A stretch of DNA of 64,000 nucleotides from NCBI GenBank assembly GCA_963377175.1, contig CAUJNA010003295.1:446501-510500 (forward strand), read 5' to 3'. Positions within the stretch are counted from its first letter, which is position 1. Every line of letters starts with the position of its first letter. The DNA is from Effrenium voratum (lineage: Eukaryota; Sar; Dinophyceae; Suessiales; Symbiodiniaceae). The position numbers and the translations under genes were made by a program. Of the stretch, positions 37,738 through 50,900 are shown piece after piece. The notes beneath the pieces are model-generated. The model was given only the letters and a program-made list of their open reading frames with translations. It was not told where the DNA came from and did not search any database.

Positions 37738-37814
37738 GCTTAGTTATGTTAAGTTATGTTCTTATTTATTCATTGATTTATTTGTTTGTTTGTTTGTTGC
37801 TTGCTTGCTTGCTC
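37738..37814. repeat. (TTTG)n/(TTGC)n tract
   Basis: TTATG, TTTATT, TTTG and TTGC short repeats in order, between exon candidates. Confidence 0.85.
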
Positions 37815-39445
37815 AAGGATCCGCAGTTCTCGCCGAGCTTCGGGTTGCCGCAGCCCGGATCCGCGCACCGCGCTCGGAGCCAAAGCGTCGGTGCCTTGCG
37901 TTCACGCGTGCAGCCACCCCGGGTTTCCCACAGTGGGAGGAAAACCTCACTTCCGGAGCTGAAGAATTTGAACAACATCTTATGAGTCTAGTGGACTCTT
38001 TTATTTCTCTATGATCTTGCAATGTTCAATCGAGTGCAGGCCGAGCAGTTCGCATTTTGCGAGCAGCCCCAGTGACCACAACTGACAGCACTGCATATAT
38101 CTGAGTATGTTCCCTTCTTAGGCGAGTGGGAAAGGAGGGCAAACACAAATTGGAAAGCGACCTAGGCAAATCTCCGGGCAGCTGCCTTGGCCAGCCGGCG
38201 GCTGGCAACAGCAACAGCCCGCAGATCTGCAATCCCAGCGCCGGCCGCCCAGGGACCACCACGCGCGAGAGAGCCTGAGCAGCCGTTTATCGCTTGCAAC
38301 TCCCAGGAACGGCCACCCCAAAACCCAGGATTGGCTTAGACCCCACAGCTGCCGCTCCTGAGAAATAAGGTTGGAATCGTACGGTCTCAAGGAAGGATTC
38401 GACGCAATGTGAGGAACTCCTCGTTTGCAAACCCAGGACCCAAATGGATTCGGAGCCACGGAACCTTTCTTGTGAAAGCCAAGGTGCCTGTGGCAAATGG
38501 GCATGCGCCAGGCAGGGGCATGAAACCATGGCTGGGCGGTTGGGCCGCCACATCCTGCCTCAATCAGGAAACCAAAATGTCTAAATCAGAGCTTCAAGGC
38601 CCCCTGCCCTCAACCATATCATCTGGTGGCTGGTGGAACTGGTGGGGTCTTTACTGCCAGCAACAACGAACTGCAACACCCGTAAAAAGCGGTTCCTTCT
38701 TGTCCACCAGCAAGTTTTGACCTAAAGCTGCTGCCGGCTGCCTGTGCGCATCTGTGGGCATCCGTCCCTGCGCTTGCATGGCTTGCAGGCCCGGCTTGGC
38801 CACAGCCCGTCCTGTCAGGAATCCATTCTGCGTGTGGAGCAGGAGGCAAAGCGGCAGTGCCAGCACGAACCTGGAGGAAGCACCGGCCCAACGAGGCACC
38901 GACCGACTGACCGACCGTCCGGTCCAATGGGGAAGATAGGCTCCTGGCGCAGTGAGCGAAGAAGCAGCTCGGACCATGGCGGGCAACTTGTGACCAAGAG
39001 CGCAGCTTCGGAACGCTGGGAGCCATACAGGAGCCATACAAGGGCACGCCCATATGCCAGCAGCTTCCAAGCGCTTGTTACTTGCCCGGCTCAGCAATCT
39101 CCAGGCGGCGGAGGCGTCATCAACTGTCGCCTGCAACCGCCTGCAACCCCTGCAAACGAAACGCTCTGCAGCCGCCCCTATCACCGCCTACAAACCCCCC
39201 TGGCCCTCCAACCCCATTACTCCCCTACAACCGCTCCAATCCCCGCAACGCCTTTTGCGCCTAGCCACTCTTGTGCCTCTTGGCCGAGGGCTGATCGGAG
39301 CACGACGAGGCAAAAGCGTTCCTCGAAGGCACCCCCTGGCATCCCTGACACCCTGGTGGCACCGAGGTGTGGCTTGCGACCTGAGGGCCCCGCATCACTT
39401 CACAGGTGTAGTCCACATCATCGAAGCTCAGCTCTGGGTACAATG
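37800..39445 (-). CDS. Unidentified exons upstream of the dioxygenase gene
   Basis: Minus-strand candidates: 39,440-39,350 (LYPELSFDDVDYTCEVMRGP); 38,830-38,685 (MQAQGRMPTDAHRQPAAALG, QNLLVDKKEPLF); 38,285-38,160 (LSRVVVPGRPALGLQICGLL, LLPAAGWPRQLPGDLPR); 37,970-37,815 (EVFLPLWETRGGCTRERKAP, LWLRARCADPGCGN). They could be 5' exons of the dioxygenase gene or of a separate gene. No family is recognised and the frames in the last block are disputable. Confidence 0.33.
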
Positions 39446-39971
39446 GCGGGCAAACATGGTTCTCGCCTCAAACATGCGGCGCAATGCGACTGCGCGCGAA
39501 AATGCAGCCGTTGCCATCACAAATCCCTCAGGCTCTGGCACAGCTCATCTGTAACAGGCAGATGTGCGGACGCAGCTTCGGTGCTCGCATATGCAGGCAT
39601 GCGGTGTACGGGCCTCCCGCAGGTCTCACATGCAACTTGTGCTGGTTGCTTTGCATCCAGCCTGAAGTAGACTTCCCCAGTCAAGCTGATCCCTGGCCAA
39701 GACGTAAAGCGAAAGCAAATCAACAAAAACAATCATAGCACTGACAGTACCTCAATCAACACCAGACCCACTGCGCTGGGCAACAAACAAGGTGCACATC
39801 CATCTGCTCAAATCACACCACACAAACTTGGTTCTTGACTTCTTGATCCATAGCTCGGGCATCCTCAACACCCCAAAGGCCCTCTCCCTTGGTAAGATGC
39901 CGGTACTACATCAAAAGATGCAAATCCCCCCACAAATCATGCCCCCCCCCCTCCCTCAGAACTCCCCACGC

Positions 39972-41265
39972 CTCGGTCCTGCAAGTAGGCCCGCAGCTCC
40001 TCCCGCCGGCCGCGCAAACGGCCCTCCAACACTGCCACCTGAGAGTTGGGGATCGCTCAGCACGGCTTGCCCCACAAAAGCCCCAGGTCGTGCCCGCATT
40101 TCTGGACTGATCAAGGGGTCGACGCTAAGGGGACTGGGTGCAAATCCGTGAGTGCCCGGCACACTTGTAAGCAGCACCTTGGCCTCAAAGGTGCGGCTTG
40201 TGAACGCTCCCGGCGGGCCGAATGGAGCACAGCCTTGCACACCCTTTTCTCCGGCGCAAGCACCTGCACCGCGATCCGGAGGCCCTTTACGTGCACCTTC
40301 AGTAGGTTCTCATGGGGAAAGGGGCCGCGGCAAGATGCGGGCCGCTGGGCCGAGCGCTTTCGGCCATCGGACTTAGTCTGGCCCAGGGTCGGAAATCGGA
40401 TGCTGCTTACTGACGTTGCAGTCGTCACGAGTCATAATCTAGAATCTAGATCTCCTCCTGCCCCTCACTGCTCCGGCTGAAAAGGGCCTCACTTTGCCAC
40501 TTGACGCACGACATTGCTGCAGCCAAAAGTTGGCACCATGGCCTTCTGCAAGCAAGCGGCTGTCAGCACTGCTGCCCCTGCCACCGCCGTGTCTCCTCAG
40601 ATGTTTCGGCACCAAAGTGACGAGCAGCCAGCCAAAACTGGAGCCCATGCCATGCAGTGACCGCACTGAGGTCCAAGGCGCCCAACACTTGTCTCCACTT
40701 GATCGCACCTTGCATCGGGCCGGAACCAAACACAGCTCAGGATCAAAGAAGCTTTAGCCACAGGCTTGGCCTTGTTCCTTCTAATTGCCCAACATGCGTC
40801 CGAGCTTAAAGCTTGGACATGCGAGCAGCTCCAAGCTTTAAGCTCGGGTCGCAACTCTTTTGTCAGGGCGCCATCCTCGTGAAGGTAGCGTTGCTTCACC
40901 GCCTGCTCCACGGAATCCACCGCCTGCGACAGGAGCTCCGACACCTTGCGCTCCGCCGCCTCCCAGTCGATCTCCGACCCGTCCGGGCCGGCCTTGAGGA
41001 ACCTCAGCGACCGCAGGAACACGCGGAGCCTCGGAGGCTATCCCCAATCCCTCCCCACCTTCAGATCCACTGATGGTGTTTCCATGTTGGTCCCCAACTC
41101 AAAAACGTCTTTCCGCCCTGGTGCTGGCGCCGGGGCCTTTCGCACTTAAAAGCAAGGTCCTTATTCTTGGCAAGGCGGCTGCTCCCCCAGAGACGCGGCA
41201 AAGGTGCGCAGGGCTTCGTCCAGATTCACCTTGAAGGCGCCTGCCCCTGGCCGGCCTGCGCGGGC
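39972..41265 (-). CDS. Unidentified helical protein gene
   Basis: Minus-strand exon candidates: about 41,265-41,165 (FKVNLDEALRTFAASLGEQP); 41,030-40,850 (AAERKVSELLSQAVDSVEQA, VKQRYLHEDGALTKEL); about 40,320-40,200 (NLLKVHVKGLRIAVQVLAPE, KRVCKAVLHSARRERSQ); 40,038-39,972 (VAVLEGRLRGRREELRAYLQ, between CTCAG|GTGGC and GAG|GCGTGG, a GC donor). The composition is helical and charged. It lies about 0.7 kb downstream of the Deg protease stop codon, on the same strand. The family is unknown. Confidence 0.42.
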
Positions 41266-41923
41266 TCTTGCAAACCAAGCCATGGGCTCATTCTTGGCGA
41301 TGCCTGTGCCGCAGCCCAGATCAGGGGCAAGCAACTCTGAACTAAAGGGGTTCCCCTGAAAACGCCAAAGCGTTTCCAGCAAGAAAAGGAACCTTGTACC
41401 GATTAGCCAGCTTCCCTCAGAAGTCCTGGCGTTGTCCGTCTTCGGGGTGCCCTTTCGCGCCCGCTGTTCGAGTTCCCCTTTGTAAGCTGGTTGTAGGCCT
41501 GCACCCGGAACTCAGCTGAATCCTGACTTGCCATGTCAATTGAACTGCCGGAATCCCCAGCCTCAGTCAGCTCAATGAACTTTGCTTGAGCCTCCTCTGT
41601 TGGATTCTTGTCCTTGGCCGCTTGTTGGCAATGCGGGTAGCAGAAACCAGCTGCAAAGCCAAGCTAAAGCCTCATGTCCCCTCTGTGCAGGAGAGGCACG
41701 GGGTGCCACTTCCTTGGATACAACTGCAATGACTGCAATGCGAATGGAGTTGGCGGCTGGCCGAACAGGCTTTCAAACCGCGACTTCTCCCCTCCGCATG
41801 CGCCCATTTTGGCCCGCTGCGCTGCACCGGTTGCAACGCTACACCGTGCGAGCATTGGAGGTGTTCGGAGGTCCGCTGCTTCTTTTAGCAGACTTTAGAA
41901 AGGGCTCTTGGAATGCGTCAGCT

Positions 41924-44900
41924 TCAGGCAGCCTCCGGCTCTGTCTGTAGGTCGGGGCTCATGGCCGAGGGGATGCCATGCTTCTCCAGCGCTTCTGGAG
42001 TCGCCTTTCTGGCATCCTCCGACCTCAGGACCAGCACCAGGTTGTTGTGGAGGGTGAACTTCAGGAACTCCTCCTGGCTCGTCTACGGGCTCAATTGGGG
42101 GGGGGGGGGGGGTGGGGCTGGGCAGGTGATGAAAACACTCTGCAAAGCATTCATGAGCCAAACGGCTTGGAAAAAAATGGGCGGTCTCAAACTGCTCGCA
42201 GCACTCCTGGCAGCTCTCCACCAAACTTCTCACCTGCGGCAGGTTCTTGACCTTCACCTCGTTCACCGAGATCAGCCTGCAGTCGAACGGCTGCTGGCAG
42301 AAGCCAAAGCATGGCCCCGTGGATTTGAAACGGCCAATCGGGGCGAAAGTGTCACAAACTGGCAAAGGTGTCAAAAAGAGCTGCTTGCTGAACACACCAA
42401 ACAGCAGAAAACCCCCAAGGTCCAAGACATCGATCTGCCAACCGGGCGGCAGCATGTTCTCCAAATCCTCGTAGCCTACGGTGAGGTCGTGGGCGAGGAC
42501 CTGGGTCAGGATCACCAACTGTTCCCCCTTCTCCTGAAGGCAACTGGGAGCGAGGGCCACCGCAACGATTCCGCTTGACATGGGATGCTGGTCGATCATG
42601 TTGCTCATCTTCCCTTGCGGACTCCAATGCGCGCGCTTGTCTTCAAATGGGGGAACCCCGAAAAGGAGTGGTTTCCCTTTGGTTTCCCTTTAAAACGAGC
42701 CCCAGCTCCAAAAATGCATGCGCACAAATGGCTCAAGTTTCTGGCGCGATGCCGGGCCGTTGAAAAGAGTGAAGCTTGGTGAAGGAAACGACGTGCAAAA
42801 GTGCAGAATCCTCCTGTTGAACCGAAGTTGGATCTTCTCTGCTTCCTGCAGTTTCAGGGAGCACGCGAGATCGAGCCCAGCCTCTCGCATGAAAAGGCTA
42901 GCAAGGCACTCGCTGGGTTGCACATCACCTCATTGGTGAAGTATAATTACACATGAAACTTTACGTGCTCCGGCAATGTCGAGTTTGTTCTTGGCGCCCG
43001 CGTGCCCAATCCTTCCCCGTGAGTAGACGTGTGTCACTGTGGCGCTCTTGGCCCGCTCTTTGGCACACAACGCCACGGTGACAATCGTCGAGCTGGAGCG
43101 CAACATTGGTGACGTGAGTCCATCTGTGCCTCTGACTTTATGTGCCCCTGCAATCTCGAGTTTGTCCTTTGCGCCCGCGTCCCCAATCCTTCCCCCTGAC
43201 TAGACGTGTGTCAGCGCCTTGTTGGCGCTGACCCGCTATTTCGCACAGAACGCCGCGGTGACAATCGCCAAGCTGAAGCGCAACATTGGGGACGTGATCT
43301 GTGCGTCTGTCTTTATGTGCTCCTGCAATCGCGAGTTTGTCCTTGGCGCCCGCGTTCCCAATCCTTCCCCCTGAGTAGACGTGTGTCACCGTGGTGCTCT
43401 TGGCAAAGGAGCGGGTCAGCGCCTTGTTGGCGCTGGCCCGCTCTTTGGCACAGAACGCCACGGTGACAATCGTCGAGCTGGAGGGCAACATTGGTGACGT
43501 GATCTGTGCCTCTGACTTTTGTCCTTGGCGCCCGCTTCCCAATCCTTCCCCCTGAGTAGACTTGTGTGACCGTGGTGCCCTTGGCAGAGGAGAGCGCCTT
43601 GTTGGCGCTGACCCGCTCTTTGGCACAGAACGCCACGGTGACAATCGTTGAGCTGGAGCGCAACATTGGTAACGTGGGCCCATCTGCCTCTGACTTTATG
43701 TGCTGCTGCAATCTCTTGGCGCCCCCAATCCTTCCCTCTGAGTAAATGTGTGTCACCGGAGCGGGTCAGCGCCTTGTTGGTGCTGACCCGCTCTTTGGCA
43801 CAGAACGCCACGGTGACAATCGTCGAGCTGGAGCGCAACATTGGTGACGTGGGTCCATCTGTGCCTCTGACTTCATGTGCTCCTGCAACCTCTTGGCGCC
43901 CCCAATCCTTCCCCCTGAGTAGACGTGTGTCACCGTGGTGCTCTTGGCAATGGGGCGGGTCAGCGCCTTGTTGGTGCTGACCCGCTCTTTGGCACAGAAC
44001 ACCGCAGGGACAATCGTCGAGATGGAGCGCAACATTGGTGACGTGGGTCCATCTGTGCCTCTGACTTTGTGCTCTTGGCAATGGAGCGGGTCAGCGCCTT
44101 GTTGGTGCTGACCCGCTCTTTGGCACAGAACGGCGACAATCGTCGAGCTGCAGCGCAACATTGGTGACGTGGCTCCATTTGTGTCTCTGACTTTATGTGC
44201 TCCTGCAATCTCTTGGCGCCCCCAATCCTTCCCCCTGAGTAGACGTGTGTCACCGTGGTGCTCTGACCCGCTCTTTGGCACAGAACGCCACGGTGACAAT
44301 CGCCGAGCTGGAGCGCAACATTGGTGACGTGCGTCCATCTGCGCCTCTGACTTGATGTGCTCCTGCAATCTCTTGGCGCCCCCAATCCTTCTCCCTGAGT
44401 AGTTGTGCGTCACCGTGGTGCTCTTGGCAATGGAGCGGGTCAGCGCCTTGTTGGTGCTGACCCGCTCTTTGGCACAGAACGCCACGGTGACAATCGTCGA
44501 GCTGGAGCGCAACATTGGTGACGTGATGTGACGTGGGTCCATCTGTGCCTCTGACTTTATGCAATCTCTTGGCGTGAAAATCGTTGAGCTGGAGCGCAAC
44601 ATTGGTGTCGTGGGTCCATCTCTGCCTCTCTTGCCGCCCCCAATCCTTCCCCCTGAGTAGACGTGTGTCTCCGTGGTGCTCTGACCCGCTCTTTGGCACA
44701 GAACGCCACGGTGACAAACGTCAAGTTGGAGCGCAACATTGGTGATGTGCGTCCATCTGCGCCTCTGACTTTATGTGCGTCACCGTGGCGCTCTTGGCAA
44801 TGGAGCGGGTCAGCGCCTTGTTGGTGCTGACCCGCTCTTCGGCACAGAACGCAGCGGTGACACTCGTCGAGCTGGAGCGCAACATTTGTGACGTGGGTCC

Positions 44901-47900
44901 ATCTCTTGGCGCCCCCATTCTTTCCCCCTGAGTAGACGTGTGTCACCGTGGTGCTCTTGGCAATGGAGCGGGTCAGCGCCTTGCTGGTGCTGACCCGCTC
45001 TTCACAGAACGCCTCGGCGACAATCGTCGAGCTGGAGCGCAACATTGGTGACGTGGGTCCATCTGTGTCTCTGACTTTATGTGCTCCTGCAATCTCTTGG
45101 CGCCCCCAATCCTTCCCCCTGAGTAGACGTGTGTCACCGTGGTGCTCTTGGCAATGGGGCGGGTCAGCGCCTTGTTGGTGCTGACCCGCTCTTTGGCACA
45201 GAACGCCTCGGTGACAATCATCGAGCTAGAGCGCAACATTGGTGACGTGGGTCGATCTGGTGGGTCCCATCTGGTGCTCGGCCTGTTGCCTCTGACGCGA
45301 TTGGGAGGTCGGCCAGGCACTCGGAGCCGAAGCACTGGGCTTCTGGAACCTCTCCCTCCGACAGGCCGAATTGCACTTGAACACTGGCACCTGTTCTTGA
45401 AGCAATGGGGGGTCAAAGGCAGCCTGATAGGGTATTCCCAAGTACCATGCCCATTGTCGAGGCGCAAAGAGCCATTGACTCGCAGCAACAGCACCATCCT
45501 CTTTCGAGCCATGCGTCCCGATTGGGGACATCCACTCGACCCAAGAACAATGTTTTGAGCCAAGTCTGCAAGCCCACGCGTTGCTCCCACTCCCCAAGCT
45601 GAATGAGCAACTGAGCAACTGAGCCAAGCTCTCGGCTCCTCTGCACGCTGGTGGATGATGCGGTGCACGATGTCGATGGGCGCCTCGCAGTCCCACTCCT
45701 CTCCGAACTCCGACCGCAGGAAGGGCACTGAGAGGGTGGTGAACACCAGGCCCGCCACTATGAGGTAGGAGGGCACCTCCCAGGAGCGGGCCCTGGGTTC
45801 CGAGTGGTGTTTTTAAATAACAAGTGGATTGGGGGGGGGGGGGGGTAAAAATCCAAGCCCAGCTTTATCCGTTCCATGATGGTCCATGCAAGTTGATTTG
45901 ACATGCAGGGATGCAGGCTTGTCTTTACGCTTGGGATTTTGACCCTTTTGGACAAGCAGACTCATAGGGCGGATTCACCCACCCAAACGCAATCCCCTCG
46001 AGATTAGATGTTTAAACAAAAACTTTGTTCCCCCATCAGAGCTTCCAATTTCCTCGCTCCTACGGACTCTAACCGACCTGCTCAAATCGGCAGGCACATG
46101 TGGCAAGCTCAACGGCTTGTTCTTGATACCTTTCCATGCCTCGGCACGTTCTCTTCAAGACCCTGTGCCCTCGCAGCCTGATGCTTCGTATTGAAGAGAT
46201 GCACCGGCACGAGCGCCACCTGACAGTGACCGGCCAGCCGATGTTCGGAAGCTCTTCGGCAACAATACTCGTGGAAAGGGCTGACATCCCCAAGCCCACG
46301 CAAGGCGTCACTGCCCACTACCTCCACCGAGCATCCAAGTACAAGTTGCTGTGTTGAGACACAACTCTAGCGGTATTTAGGCGCACACTCTTCTGCCAAT
46401 GATTCAAAGAGACAATCATGACAAGCAAACGCACTTGAGCAGCAACCCATCCGCAGAACCACCCCTCCACCCCTCCACCCCTCCACTCCGCCACCCTTCC
46501 ACCCTCCTCTTCCTGCCTGGGGGTGCAAGTCTTCCAGATGCAGGTCCAGCACCTGGCCGTCCCGCAGCACTCCCAGCTCCGCGGGCTCCCCGTAAAACTT
46601 TTGGGCCACCAGCCAGGAGAAGGCCACCCGCTCGTGCTTCCGGTACAGCACCGTGCCGTCGTTGGCGATGGGCTCCTCCGCGAGAAGGACTCGGACGGGC
46701 GGCGTGGGAAGAGGCACAGGTGGAACTCAAGTTGTCAAGGCATCCCTGGCCATCCCAACGCACGGCGAGCGCCGCAACTGCGAGCGCCGCAACTGCGGAA
46801 AAATGCGCTGAGCCACTGAGCACGGGCATCCCTGAAAACGAAACCAGCAACATGAAAACGCTCACAACAGCCAAAAACACAACAGCACCTCGTGACAATA
46901 CGGGCTGCTGAAGGTTGAGGAGGCAGCACTTTCACATGACGCCTCACCTCCTTCCAAAATGGCTGGCAACAGCCTGCGGGCCCAGAAATGCAAGATGAGA
47001 TCAGGGAACACTATGAAAAGATTGCCGGTTGCAACTAGCTCAGAGTGGCATGCCTCCAAGATAGAGTCTCCGCTTCGCCAAGTGGGCCGCCTATGAGGAG
47101 AGGCTCCACAAGTCCTTGTCGAAGGACAGCAGGACATCCCCCGCCTTCAGCAGCTTGGCCACTGCACAGGTGGGCGCCACCCTGTTCACCAGCAGGCCCT
47201 GTGGGGCTAAGTGGGCCATGGCTATGGTTCCATCTGGGTTGTGCTGAAGTGCCTGTGGGGGGTGTAGAGGGTAATTCCAGGATGTCACTTTCATGAACCC
47301 AGTTGATAGGAATCCTTAAGGGGACTTCTTGACCATCCCAACCAAACGAGTAAACGGGTAAGGCCTGCCCCTCTCTCCAAAGCGGGCGGCATTTGGCAAG
47401 GCGCCTTCTGCTTGGGCGCCATGCCGAACGCCTCCCGCAGATGGGCGTTCTCCATGGTCTGGGTCTCGATGCCCAAGGTGGGAAAACCTGTGTAGGACCC
47501 GTGCTTCAGCAAGTCGTTCAGGAAGTGCCTCACTCCGCTCAGGGGCCCCACTCCCCCTAGCGATGAGTCACCAAACTGTATATTCAACTGAGGAATGGCA
47601 CAAGAGCGATCTCCTCATTTCCTCTTTCCGCAAACCGTTGTTTAATAGGAAGAGCGCCTGCCCTGTGTGAATCTCTGAGCCGTCCGTTCTGCTCCTTTTG
47701 GATCAACCTCGACCCCCTTCCCTGCCCTTTGCTTTCGCCCTGTAATGGTTTTCCATTTTGCGCATTTGGCTTCTCCCAGCTGGTTTCGAGCAAACGCTCC
47801 CATTCAGTTCCCAAATTCCAGTTCTCGCGCGACCTACGACGGCGGGGGGATCACTTTGGCCGCAGTTTTTGGATCACTTTGGTCGCAGCTGAAATCCACT

Positions 47901-50900
47901 CACTTTGGTCGTAGTTTGAGCATTTGCGGATCACTTCTGTCGCAATTTTTGGATCACTTCAGGCGCAGTGGAAGATAGCTTTTTGAGCACTAACAACAGG
48001 ACACACGCAAATGGTGCCTCTTCCACAACGATAACGTTGCACCTGCCCGAAACATGGCGGGCGGGGAAAGGATGTTGCTCGCAAGACATGCGGGGGGGGG
48101 TGGGATGTTGCCTCTCAAACACCTAACAACAAGACATGCCGGGCGGGGTGGGGTCGACAAGGATGTTGCCTCTCAAACACCTAACAACAAGACATGCCGG
48201 GTGGGGTGGGGTCGACAAGGATGTTGCCTCTCAAACACCATAGTCAACGGCGAAGAAACTAGGACCGAAGCGAGTAAGGAAACTAGGACCGAAGCGAGAT
48301 GAAAACTAGGACCGAAGCGAGCCAGCAACTAGGACCGAAGCGAACCAGCAACTAGGACCGAAGCGAACCCGCGACCACCTACGACCCCCGCCCACCCGAA
48401 AGCCGAAAGGTTCTCAGAACCTTCTCTCAGCACCTTTCTCACGAGTAGGACAATTAGGACCCCCCCAGAATCTTCTCCGGCCAGGGGCATGATCACCACC
48501 GTGGGGATCACGTAGCCGATGTTCTCCGCGGAGTCCGAGCTCAAACTCTGGAACGCCATGCCCAAGCACTCCCCGCGCCCGTCGAAGGCCGGGCCCCCGG
48601 AGTTCCCCGAGTTGATGGCCGCGTCGATCCTGGACCCAACTGAAGCCCAGCGGGTGCAACCCAAAACAAGTCTAAGGGGAAACTAGAATCAAATGAAAAT
48701 GGCTGCTTTCCATTTTCATGCTTGTTTGGCAAGTTGGCTTGCATGGGAAACCGACCCCCGACGCGACCCAAAGGAAAACACAACTGGCACCACTTGCACT
48801 GAGGATCTGGATGCCCAGCAGCTCTGAGCAGGCCGCCGCATATGTCATGACCTGCTAGCGCCGGGATGCGGAACTCTTGTTGGGGTTGGAAGGAGGAGGG
48901 GGAGGAGGGGGTTGGGAGGGGAGCGCTTGACCTCGAGTCATGCTGGTATTTCGGGTGGTGTCCTGGGACCTGGGCTCAAAATAGGCTCAACGCGATGCTC
49001 CCACTCCCGAATTCAACAACAAAATGCAAATCTCAAGGAACATTCACATCTGGCATAACAACTCGTTTGTTGCGTTGCAGTTCGCACGCTCGCGTGCTTT
49101 TTTTCCCGTGTTTTTTTTTTTGGGGGGGGGGGGGGTGGGGGGGGGCAATCATGCGCATGATCCAGAAAACGTGCGACGGCCTCAACGCGGCTGACCACGC
49201 CGCTGGTGACGCTGATGGTGTCGCCCCCCACGGGGAAGCCCACGCACAGCACGCTCTCCTCAAGGTGCGGCACCTTCTTGCTGAGCTGCACCACCTGGCT
49301 GCAAAGGGACACCAATTTCGCACTCAAAACAAAGGGATCGGCATGTCAGAGGCCTTTGCAAAGGATGACCAAGCACAAAAAGTGTGGGGAAACGCTGCAA
49401 CTATCCAAAATCGAAGATGTGCTGAGAAATGGCGTGGCTGGGTTGGGGCTCAGAGCACTTTCCCGACCTGGCTTGAGGTGACCACGGACGGACCAAAAGC
49501 TGCAAGCTTGACCAGCTTGCTCGGACATGCTCGCAAAAACCTGAACAAGAAGGATCATATGGTGCAAACATACTCTCAGCATGTTGCAGCTTGCTCGCTC
49601 ATCCTCCAACCAGCTCAGCATCAGAGGGCCACGCAACTGCAACCCGTGGAGCATGCAGAATCTAGTACACCCATCTGAAACAAGAGATCCTCCAAAAGAA
49701 TGGTTCCATTCGGTCATTATCCCTGGGCGGAAGCATCCAAAGACCGTATCAAGAATGAAAACCAGAATGACACCACTTGCACCTTCAAAGCGCATGTGCG
49801 CATCGGCGCCTTTAAAGAGCGCACATACCTTCAGATCCTGGGGCCAATTGGCGCGTTGCCTTGATGTCCTGCCAGAACTCCTCCTCCTCCACCGTGAGCA
49901 CCGCGCAGTCTGCCTCCCAGCCCACTGACACCACCTTCGCCAGGTGCTTGGTGTCGCTGCCGCGCCGCTGCACCTTCACCTGGCGAAAGCCCACGCTCCC
50001 AGAGCCCTGAAAGGGCCAAGGCCGACCCTTGGAAAAAGGCGGCTTGAAGCCGTACTTCCGTGAAAAGCGGCCCCTGAGCAAGAAGACACCCTGAACATCT
50101 CTCACAAATGAATGTCTTTCTTGGGTGGTGCCTGGCTTGCAGGGCTGCGGCCTGAGAGGCCACGGCTTTTAGTCAGTAGTTACGTGCCAGGCACCCTCCA
50201 CATGTTGCAAGTATGGGGTCGTGTGCCTCAAGTCAACCACGCTGAATGGTGCCTTGCAGGCTCGCTTTGGGAAATCAAGAGTACGCCATAGTTCTTTCGA
50301 ATGATGCTCCAGGAGTGGCCTGCCAACACCCAGGGACTTCAGATGGCGTGAAAGGAACGTTGGGTGAAAATTGGAGAGGCGTGGGGAAGCCGCTTGCTGG
50401 CCAGGAACAGGATTTAGGCGAGGTCTAGTCACACGATGTCACACGGATTCAAATGACTCGAGCTCTTTGGTTGAGGCTTGGAATGCTAAACGTGGCCCCG
50501 TTTGCTGGTCGCGTCTTTCGCGGTTCCATACACAGCCTGCGTGTGCCACTCGATGCAGTGGGCGTTGGTCAAGATGACCCGCCGCTTCGCATCGATGACG
50601 AAGCCCGAGCCTTGGCTGGAGGCTAAGGGGCGGGAAAATAGCAAACAAATAATTTGAGAAGAAAGTAATAGTGATGAAAAGAATAGACAATTCCAGGAAT
50701 GGAACGAATCTGGACAGGATGGGGTTCTTCTTAGAATAACATTGAACACGGAGAGATGCATTGGGAAAAGGTAAGAAGAATGGCAATAAAGGTTAAATGG
50801 CAACGATAAAGAGCGAGAGAGGGAGAGAGAGCGAGAGAGAGAGAGAGAGAGATAGAGATGGAGAGACAGAGAGAGAGAGAGAGAGTGAGAGAGAGTGTAC

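Noticed and set aside
38744..39670. 308-codon plus-strand open frame
   Set aside because: Open only through GC-rich bias; no motif, and minus-strand exon candidates lie within it.
43416..44602. Two long overlapping minus-strand open frames (221 and 278 codons)
   Set aside because: They translate the minisatellite in different frames and sit in an intron of the Deg gene.
43004..45265. CRISPR array
   Set aside because: The units are long, diverged and directly abutting, with no constant-length unique spacers and no cas genes; the host is eukaryotic.
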